The notes beneath the pieces are model-generated. The model was given only the letters and a program-made list of their open reading frames with translations. It had not been told where the DNA came from and ran no database searches. This document shows positions 5,290 to 10,733 of a stretch of 10,733 nt of DNA, piece after piece (position 1 is the stretch's first letter; each line of letters starts with the position of its first letter). Both the position numbers and the translations under genes were made by a program. Source of the stretch: Sulfurimonas sp. (lineage in GTDB: Bacteria; Campylobacterota; Campylobacteria; Campylobacterales; Sulfurimonadaceae); assembly GCA_030646745.1 (NCBI GenBank), contig JAUSKV010000262.1, positions 1-10,733 of the forward strand, read 5' to 3'.

Positions 5290-7842
5290 TCACGATTTAT
5301 GTGAACAATTTATATATTTTACTTTATCTAAACTGTTAAACACACTTGCCGTTGCCTTTTCAAGTTCTTTAGTTATATTATCAAGAACTTCCGAAGAAAC
5401 TTCGTCAATGCTGGCATGGACAAAGGATTGCACACCACTGTGTACTTTTTCATGTACTGCTAAAAGTTCTTTCCATTCAGGAGTTTGTGCGTATTGCTCA
5501 TTTGAATGTGAATCAATCCATTTACCTAGATTACATTCATGATGATTTACAACTTTCCATGCGACAGACTCTGTTTTTAGTTTTTTATAATTGTTCTCTT
5601 TAAAGTTAAGATGGTCTATCTTTAACTTTGAAGTATCAAAAGACATGGCTATATCACAACTCTGTTTTTGGGATTCACTGTCGAATTTGATACGAGAGAG
5701 CATCTGTTCAAACAGCTCTGTTTTTCCTAAAATTTCATTTGCAATTTGAGCAACATTGCCGGCAGTTTTTGCATTTTGCTGTGTCATTTGGTCTAATTGA
5801 GATACCGCATCATTTATTTGACCAATACCTGCCATCTGTTCACGACTCGCATTTGCCACATCTCTTACCATTTCATCCGTCTGAGCAATTTTCTGCGAAA
5901 TAAGAGCAAAACCTTCCATCATGTTTTTTGAAGTTTCTAATCCGCCTTGAGATTTCACACGCGCTGTTCGTGCCAATTCTTGAATCTCTTTTGCCGCATC
6001 GGCACTTCTGCTTGCGAGATTACGAACCTCTTGTGCAACAACTGCGAAACCTTTTCCTGCATCTCCTGCAGTTGCTGCTTCAACGGCAGCATTGAGTGAA
6101 AGTATATTTGTTTGAAATGCTATATTGTTAATAATATCTACCGCTTGGTTAATTGCTTCAGTTGCATTAACAATTTCATTCATAGCATCAAGACTCTCGC
6201 GAGCTACAATATTTCCTCTCTCAGAAGCTACTTTTGCTTCTTTGGCAACATTTGTCATCTCTTGTGCTTTAGCCGAATTCGCAGATACATTCGAGGTTAA
6301 CTCTTCTATAGCAGCAGCCGTTTCTTCTAAGCTAGAAGCCTGCTCATTTGCACTTGTACTAAGCTCATCGCCCGATAATGAAAGCATATTTGCATCTTTA
6401 GAAAACTCACGAGAAAATTTTGAAATCAAACTAAATGTTTCACTATTAGAAGTCGAAATAGCTTTTAGTGCTTGTCCTACAGATGCAAAAGAACCTCTAC
6501 TCTTATTATTATGAACTGCCTCATAATTACCTTGAGCAAAATTAATCAAAATAGCTAAGAGTTCCGAAAAAGTTTTTTCAGTATTATCAAGCATTAGATT
6601 TAAAGATTTTGACATTTTATTGAGTGAATCGTCACTGAAAGAGGTAGATGCACGATGAAATAAAAAGCCCTTGCTAGATTTATAACAGATGCTTTCAAAA
6701 TCGATAATACTTTGTTGTTGTTCAATATATTTTTTCTCTAAGCTATGAATATTTTCATTAATTAATTCAATCATACTGCCAAATTCATCATTGCCGGAAC
6801 ATTGTATTGTCTCAACTCTTTTTTCTTTTCCGTTTAAAAAGTCAAAAAATGAGAATAAACCTACTTGTATTTTTTCAACTTTTTTTGTAATACTAATACC
6901 AATTAACCTAGAGAAAAAAAGCAACAATAAAATAACAATTAATATGTTTAAAGCTGAAAAAATAAGTCTATTTTCTACTACTGCAATCTTTTCATCAATC
7001 GTTTTATCTATTTTAGTAAAAAATAATTTTTCAACCTCTCTGTAATCATTAATGACATTTGTAGCTTTTGTAAACCAAACGGAAGCATCAATATTAAACT
7101 TGCCTTCAGGCTTAGAAATTGCCAGAGCTATAGTATTTTTAACAAATACCGAATCTTCTTTTAGTTTATTTTTATTAAATAACGCAAGAACTTCAGGCAG
7201 CGCCAAAAGTGCAAATTTATGGTCATTACACTCAATAATTCCATTATTTACACACAACCCGACATATGCACCCGGAGCAAACATGTCTTTTATAAAAGCA
7301 CCATTTAAAGCGGCTCTTGTTTTTCCCAATGACTCTTTTGCTGATGCTATATGTGTATATGCTTGCAAAGCACCTGATACATCTGCATCACTGATTAACG
7401 AAGGAAGTTTTATAACTCTTTCTAATAAGGAAGCAATTGTATTACTAAAGTATGCTGTCGCATCCTGCATTGAAATACTAAGTGAATCTATGGCTGCTCT
7501 TTTTGTAGAAAGATTTTCACTAAATATACTCGGTAACAAATTTTTAGCTTCAGCCAATGTTTTGTCTGTATTTTTTCGTTGATTAAGGAGTTGTTCTATT
7601 TTATCCTTTGCCCCATTTGATGCTATAACCCCTGCCGTTAGCCCACGCTCTGATTGAAGTTCATGAACTAAATCTGCGATTTTTTTTGCCTCTAATGTTT
7701 TGTCTTTAACCAACACCAGAGCATTTTTCTCCTCTAAAACAGAAGAAATAGAGTGAAACCCAAGCATAAATACACCTATTACGCTTACGAATGAAAGTAG
7801 AAATAGCCTCTTTGTGACAGACATGTTACGTGCGAAATTCAT
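5290..7842 (-). CDS. Methyl-accepting chemotaxis protein 2: NIT-like sensor with C-terminal CZB zinc-binding domain
   Basis: A complete 850-residue chemoreceptor. TM1 is about 12-30. The periplasmic sensor has the NIT-type motif LQSERGLTAGV (62-72) and AYTHIASAKESLGKTRAALN (161-180). TM2 is about 293-315. A HAMP-like and linker region spans about 316-480. The signalling domain follows, with the conserved hairpin tip from INNIAFQTNI (571-580) through GKGFAVVAQEVRNLA (596-610). The C-terminal CZB domain (about 740-810) shows the expected zinc ligands His743 (HLNF), Cys770 in CNLGKW, and His797/His801 in HEKVH. CZB domains bind zinc through three His and one Cys and have been linked to zinc or oxidant (HOCl) sensing, so this receptor may integrate a periplasmic and a cytoplasmic signal. 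The ATG at 7842 has AAGGAT upstream. The predicted promoter at 8060-8065 leaves a leader of over 200 bases containing two repeat copies. Sensor paralogue of the receptor at 1-1383. Confidence 0.95.
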   Translation of the reverse strand: MNFARNMSVTKRLFLLSFVSVIGVFMLGFHSISSVLEEKNALVLVKDKTLEAKKIADLVHELQSERGLTAGVIASNGAKDKIEQLLNQRKNTDKTLAEAKNLLPSIFSENLSTKRAAIDSLSISMQDATAYFSNTIASLLERVIKLPSLISDADVSGALQAYTHIASAKESLGKTRAALNGAFIKDMFAPGAYVGLCVNNGIIECNDHKFALLALPEVLALFNKNKLKEDSVFVKNTIALAISKPEGKFNIDASVWFTKATNVINDYREVEKLFFTKIDKTIDEKIAVVENRLIFSALNILIVILLLLFFSRLIGISITKKVEKIQVGLFSFFDFLNGKEKRVETIQCSGNDEFGSMIELINENIHSLEKKYIEQQQSIIDFESICYKSSKGFLFHRASTSFSDDSLNKMSKSLNLMLDNTEKTFSELLAILINFAQGNYEAVHNNKSRGSFASVGQALKAISTSNSETFSLISKFSREFSKDANMLSLSGDELSTSANEQASSLEETAAAIEELTSNVSANSAKAQEMTNVAKEAKVASERGNIVARESLDAMNEIVNATEAINQAVDIINNIAFQTNILSLNAAVEAATAGDAGKGFAVVAQEVRNLASRSADAAKEIQELARTARVKSQGGLETSKNMMEGFALISQKIAQTDEMVRDVANASREQMAGIGQINDAVSQLDQMTQQNAKTAGNVAQIANEILGKTELFEQMLSRIKFDSESQKQSCDIAMSFDTSKLKIDHLNFKENNYKKLKTESVAWKVVNHHECNLGKWIDSHSNEQYAQTPEWKELLAVHEKVHSGVQSFVHASIDEVSSEVLDNITKELEKATASVFNSLDKVKYINCSHKS

Positions 7843-7864
7843 TTTTTATCCTTTTTTATTTGAT

Positions 7865-8000
7865 TTTAAACGCTAATCGGAACAAGTCCCGCTTAGCTAC
7901 GCTCGCCGCTATGGCACTAAAGCTTGACACTTTCGTGTCAGAATGACTTTAAACGCTAATCGGAACAAGTCTCGTTTAGCTACGCTCGCCGCTGTGGCAC
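7865..8000. repeat. Two tandem copies of the intergenic repeat, 83-bp period
   Basis: A 53-bp unit beginning TTTAAACGCTAATCGGAACA and ending CCGCTATGGCAC occurs at 7865-7917 and 7948-8000, with 50 of 53 bases equal. Copy 1 is followed by CTAAAGC and a hairpin TGACAC-TTTC-GTGTCA (7925-7940). Copy 2 is followed by a spacer, CTAAAGC, and the hairpin at 8021-8045. A diverged third copy is at 1794-1835. Read on the minus strand the unit is open in one frame (SAIAASVAKRDLFRLAFK), and two of the three differences between the copies are silent there. No start or ribosome binding site goes with it, so I regard it as a REP-like repeat rather than a gene. It lies in the predicted leader of chemoreceptor 2. 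Confidence 0.85.
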
Positions 8001-8020
8001 TTTTGTACTAAAGCGCGATG

Positions 8021-8045
8021 CAAAAAATCACTCAATGATTTTTTG
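8021..8045. other. AT-rich hairpin between the repeats and the divergent operator
   Basis: Perfect 10-bp stem CAAAAAATCA / TGATTTTTTG with loop CTCAA. It would lie early in the transcript towards chemoreceptor 2, about 10 bases after the expected start. It could act as a 5' stabilising hairpin or weak attenuator; the T-run is inside the stem, so it is not a standard terminator in either direction. Confidence 0.5.
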
Positions 8046-8059
8046 TAAAAGCTTATAAA

Positions 8060-8158
8060 ATTATTACCTTTTTATGTTGCAAATTTGTTGCAAAAACTAT
8101 TCAATTGGAGAATAGATATTCATTTTGCAACAAACTTGCAACACTTCGGTTGTATGAT
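8060..8158. promoter_or_regulatory. Divergent operator: inverted TTGCAAC box pairs with outward promoters
   Basis: Two 20-bp arms (8076-8095 and 8123-8142) are inverted copies with 19 of 20 bases matching. Each arm holds two 7-base boxes 11 bp apart: GTTGCAA at 8076 and 8087, TTGCAAC at 8125 and 8136. Outward from each arm, exactly ten bases lie between the last box and a -10-like hexamer: TATGAT (8153-8158, plus) towards the exported protein and porin, and AATAAT (8065-8060, minus) towards chemoreceptor 2. Between the arms is an inner inverted repeat CTATTC / GAATAG (8097-8102, 8110-8115). The same box-spacer-box-N10-(-10) order stands upstream of chemoreceptor 1. The regulator is not identified; an OmpR-family protein is inferred. 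Confidence 0.7.
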
Positions 8159-8211
8159 TTCATTTTATTTCACTTAAACAAATACACGGAAATAATAAAA
8201 GAAGGAAATAA

Positions 8212-8469
8212 ATGAAATTAATTAGAATAAGTTTAATGACACTACTGCTAACAGGTGTTTTATTTGCTGATGGAAAAGATTTAGCAAAATCATTAAGTTT
8301 AGATCCTAGCTCTAAAGCTATAAAGCAGTGGGAAAAGATCTTTGAGAGTAGCGAAAAGATGGGAAAAATGGGAATAGAGAAGTTGTCAGCGTCTGATAAA
8401 GAGGCATTGAAAAAGTATTTAACAGATCACGCAGCTGATTCTGATCATCCAGCGGCAGCCGGAATATAA
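8212..8469 (+). CDS. Small exported protein, possibly related to small cytochrome c but without heme motif
   Basis: An 85-residue protein with a signal peptide (MKLIRISLMTLLLTGVLFA, cut near residue 19). The mature part is helical and charged, and ends in LSASDKEALKKYLTDHAADS (58-77) and a short DHPAAAGI tail. The 'L-S-x-x-D-K-E-A-L-K-x-Y-L' helix is reminiscent of the C-terminal helix of small periplasmic c-type cytochromes, but there is no CxxCH, so no covalent heme is expected. No Cys at all is present. It follows the TATGAT promoter by about 54 bases, has AAGGAAATAA before the ATG, and lies 23 bp ahead of the porin, so the two are an operon. A periplasmic partner of the porin is possible but not shown. 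Family not recognised with certainty. Confidence 0.8.
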   Translation: MKLIRISLMTLLLTGVLFADGKDLAKSLSLDPSSKAIKQWEKIFESSEKMGKMGIEKLSASDKEALKKYLTDHAADSDHPAAAGI

Positions 8470-8492
8470 ACATAAATCAAGGAAACGAATAT

Positions 8493-9929
8493 ATGAAAAA
8501 AGTAGTAAAGTTAAGCCTAGTAGCTTCATTAATAGTTGGAGGAAGCCTCTCTTTAAATGCATCGGTAAATACATCAGAAATTAATTCTGAATTGCTAAAT
8601 AAGATAATTTCCCTAGAAGCACAAATCAAAGAGATAAAAGAAACACAATCAAAATCAAATGACACAATTGAAGAGAGAGTAGATAAAATCGAAACTTCAA
8701 CAATGACGGATAAGATAGATTTTGGTGTAGATTTTAGAACCCGCGCGGATAATTTTGAAGCAAAAGATGCTTCGGGGGATAAAACTTCATCTAAAAACGT
8801 ATGGTCAAATCGTTTAAGACTGAACATGAATTCGAATATTGCAGATGATATGAAATTTACAGGTCGATTAAGTATGTATAAAAATTGGTCTGATACAGGC
8901 TCAAGCTATTTGTACTCTTCTATGGATCCGATGCAAGGAAGACGCCCATCTGACAGCGGTGTATTTGTTGAGAGAGCATATATCGACTGGACGGCAATAA
9001 GCGGTTTAGTTCCGGTTACTCTTACAATCGGTCGCCAACCTAGTTCAGATGGTCCTTCACATCAATTTAAAGATAATACGGTTCGTAAAGCTACTTATTC
9101 GGCACTTAGTTTTGACGGTGCAGCTGATGGAGTAGTTGCAACTGCAAATTTGCAAAAAATTACAAGTGTTCAAGATATGGCTCTGAGAGTCGGTTACGGC
9201 AAAGGGTATCAAGATGATACTACCTACACATATATCGGTGATTCAAGCGCAATAAAAGACACTAATGTTCTTGGTGCATTTTTCGATACAGGGCTGGGTG
9301 TAAACGGTTCACTTTTACAGCTTAGTGTAGTCGGCGCAACCGATGTAGTGTCAAATACTACTGATTTATCAGGTATAAACACAAATACAAACATCGGTGA
9401 CGTAATGCTCTATACTGCTATGTTAGAGTTTACAAATTTATCTAATAGCGGCTTAGACCTGTTTGCTCACTATGCGATTTCTCAAAGCAAACCAAACGGT
9501 GTAACTTCAAATCAAGCAACACCTTATGGTAATTATCCTATGGGACTTTTAACAAATACACCCGGTGATACAGAGCAAAAAGACGGTCATGCATTTTGGT
9601 TAGGCACAAGATATACAATGCCGATACAGAGTATAAAAAATCCAAAAATAGGTGTCGAGTATAATCAAGGTAGTGAAAATTGGTTTAGTTTTACCCAAGG
9701 TTCAAACTCTTTGACAAACAAACTTGCTACTCGCGGTAATGCGCTTGAAGTTTACTATATTCAGCCAATCAACAGATACGCAAATCTTCGCTTTGGTGCA
9801 GAAATGATTGATTATGATTATGTTGGAAGTGGCTATCAAATCGGTACCCCGATGAAAGTTTCTGACATGGGCGGAACAACTCTAGATAAATTAAATAATT
9901 ATTATTTATTATTTAATTTATCTTACTAA
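8493..9929 (+). CDS. Outer-membrane porin, DUF3373-like
   Basis: A 478-residue outer-membrane protein with a signal peptide (1-23, cut near LNA). A predicted coiled-coil stretch follows (about 28-68, with LLNKIISLEAQIKEIKE), as in trimeric porins that reach the cell wall. From about residue 74 there is a long beta-barrel: RLRLNMNS (107-114), TGRLSMYK, VERAYIDWT, TLTIGRQPSSDGPSHQFKDN, and further amphipathic strands, ending YYLLFNLSY with an aromatic last residue. This order fits the DUF3373 porins found in Campylobacterota, and the protein should let small, probably anionic or organic, solutes through the outer membrane; the substrate is unknown. AAGGAAACG before the ATG is a good ribosome binding site. 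It is controlled with the small exported protein from the divergent operator at 8060-8158, and so appears co-regulated with chemoreceptors 1 and 2. Confidence 0.88.
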   Translation: MKKVVKLSLVASLIVGGSLSLNASVNTSEINSELLNKIISLEAQIKEIKETQSKSNDTIEERVDKIETSTMTDKIDFGVDFRTRADNFEAKDASGDKTSSKNVWSNRLRLNMNSNIADDMKFTGRLSMYKNWSDTGSSYLYSSMDPMQGRRPSDSGVFVERAYIDWTAISGLVPVTLTIGRQPSSDGPSHQFKDNTVRKATYSALSFDGAADGVVATANLQKITSVQDMALRVGYGKGYQDDTTYTYIGDSSAIKDTNVLGAFFDTGLGVNGSLLQLSVVGATDVVSNTTDLSGINTNTNIGDVMLYTAMLEFTNLSNSGLDLFAHYAISQSKPNGVTSNQATPYGNYPMGLLTNTPGDTEQKDGHAFWLGTRYTMPIQSIKNPKIGVEYNQGSENWFSFTQGSNSLTNKLATRGNALEVYYIQPINRYANLRFGAEMIDYDYVGSGYQIGTPMKVSDMGGTTLDKLNNYYLLFNLSY

Positions 9930-9939
9930 AAATAAAGAG

Positions 9940-9962
9940 TTTATGATATTCATAAAGTTTTT
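9940..9962 (+). terminator. Possible weak terminator of the porin operon
   Basis: Stem TTTATGA / TCATAAA (7 bp, loop TAT) followed by GTTTTT, 10 bases after the porin stop codon. The stem is short and AT-rich, so read-through into the chemoreceptor at 9994 is likely. No clear separate promoter is visible in the 64-bp gap before that gene. Confidence 0.5.
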
Positions 9963-9993
9963 GAGCATTAAAACAAAAAAATAAGGAGAAGAA

Positions 9994-10733
9994 ATGTTTA
10001 ATATGAAAGTAAAAAGTCAGCTATACATGCTACTTACACTTTTAGTAATTGGGTTTAGTACATTATTATATACCAGTATGCTATCAGTAAATAATACAAG
10101 AATGACAAATGAAAGGCTAGTGCTAATAGGTCAATTTGAATCAATACCTGCCAAAATAATGATGAATTTAGTAGGGTATCAACTTCTCTTCAAAGAGGAT
10201 TTTATAAAAGCGTACGATAAAGAATTTAAAGATTTTAGTACAGTAGCTGAAGAATTACACACTATTGTATTAGCTGAAGAAAATAGAATGCGAATAAAAG
10301 AAATATCAGCCCTTATAAAAGAGTGGAGTGAGATAAATGTTCCTAGAGTAGCTATGCTAAAGCAATATCAAAGAAAAATAACAGATGATGCTTTTACAGA
10401 GAGTGAGAATGGACTTAAGTTAGCTGTTTTGACTAAAAAATCGGCTGATATATTTAAAATTATTGAGACGAAAACAACGACACTAAAAGAAAGTGTAATC
10501 AAAGTAAATATAGATAATGCGGAGAATATTTTCAAAATTTCTATCGTATCTATCACCCTGATGACTTTAATAACTATTATCTTTGTATTGTTCTTGATTA
10601 AAAATATTATATCAAGAATATCTACCATCCAACTCGGCTTAACCTCTTTCTTCTCCTTCCTAAACAGAGAAACATCCAAAGCCGAACCAATTAACCTCGA
10701 CTCAAAAGACGAATTCGGACAAATGGCAGTTAT
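9994..10733 (+). CDS. Methyl-accepting chemotaxis protein 3 with helical sensor domain (C-terminus beyond window)
   Basis: The frame stays open from ATG 9994 to the right edge (246 full codons). AAGGAG at 9983-9988 is a strong ribosome binding site. TM1 is about 9-28. The periplasmic region (about 30-180) is all-helical, with many Lys and Glu, fitting a four-helix-bundle sensor; it lacks the NIT-type ERG motif and is unrelated by eye to the sensors of receptors 1 and 2. TM2 is about 181-203. The juxtamembrane region STIQLGLTSFFSFLNRETS (210-228) and SKDEFGQMAV (237-246) are very close to receptor 1 (residues 328-365). So the same signalling part carries a different sensor. From codon 210 on, codon choice shifts sharply towards C-ending codons. 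It could be co-transcribed with the porin through the weak terminator at 9940-9962. Confidence 0.9.
   Translation, partial: MFNMKVKSQLYMLLTLLVIGFSTLLYTSMLSVNNTRMTNERLVLIGQFESIPAKIMMNLVGYQLLFKEDFIKAYDKEFKDFSTVAEELHTIVLAEENRMRIKEISALIKEWSEINVPRVAMLKQYQRKITDDAFTESENGLKLAVLTKKSADIFKIIETKTTTLKESVIKVNIDNAENIFKISIVSITLMTLITIIFVLFLIKNIISRISTIQLGLTSFFSFLNRETSKAEPINLDSKDEFGQMAV

Noticed and set aside
6125..6514. Long plus-strand open frames inside the chemoreceptor 2 gene (also 7052-7582)
   Set aside because: They mirror the strongly conserved minus-strand receptor frame, have no ribosome binding sites, and give Ser/Ala-rich proteins typical of antisense shadows.
7865..8000. CRISPR array (two near-identical units with a 30-bp gap)
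   Set aside because: The units are 53 bp, only two stand together, the gap contains its own hairpin, a diverged copy lies 6 kb away, and no cas gene is present.
8060..8158. The long inverted repeat as a transcription terminator or as ends of an insertion sequence
   Set aside because: No T-run follows either arm, no transposase or target duplication is present, and the arms have internal 11-bp periodicity with outward -10 boxes, which fits an operator better.

Overview
The window looks like AT-rich chromosomal DNA from a Campylobacterota member, most likely a free-living Sulfurimonas- or Sulfurospirillum-like lineage. The basis is a DUF3373-like outer-membrane porin, a DUF1104-like small periplasmic protein, large chemoreceptors with nitrate/nitrite-sensing (NIT)-like domains, and low GC. 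The genus is inferred from protein style and no marker gene confirms it.

Layout. Positions 1-1383 (minus) hold the N-terminal part of chemoreceptor 1, which starts at GTG and runs off the left edge. Positions 1384-1886 are non-coding: a promoter, a repeat copy and a strong terminator. Positions 1887-5175 (minus) hold a five-gene signalling block. In transcription order it is a small DUF1104-like periplasmic protein, an OmpR-type response regulator, a histidine kinase, a small Met-rich periplasmic protein, and an outer-membrane barrel with a thrombospondin type 3 calcium motif. Positions 5290-7842 (minus) hold complete chemoreceptor 2 (NIT-like sensor, signalling hairpin, C-terminal zinc-binding CZB domain). 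Positions 7843-8211 are a control region with tandem repeats, a hairpin and a divergent operator. Positions 8212-9929 (plus) hold a small exported protein followed by the porin. Position 9994 to the right edge (plus) holds the N-terminal part of chemoreceptor 3.

The main result is two sets of promoter elements found by eye. Set 1 is TTGCAAC-N4-TTGCAAC-N10-(-10 box). It occurs upstream of chemoreceptor 1, chemoreceptor 2 and the porin operon, and the last two form one large inverted repeat acting in both directions. Set 2 is GCTAAC-N5-(G/A)CTAAC-N10-(-10 box). It occurs upstream of the two small periplasmic genes that flank the two-component genes, and one copy lies across the stop codon of the kinase gene. 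In both sets the boxes are 11 bp apart, as expected for OmpR-family dimers binding over the -35 region. The window may therefore hold an envelope-sensing system that controls its own flanking genes, and a separate regulon linking chemoreceptors with nutrient uptake across the outer membrane.

Other observations are a roughly 50-bp repeat in three copies, each followed by a different hairpin, and an abrupt change in codon choice where chemoreceptor 3 passes from its sensor to its shared signalling part.
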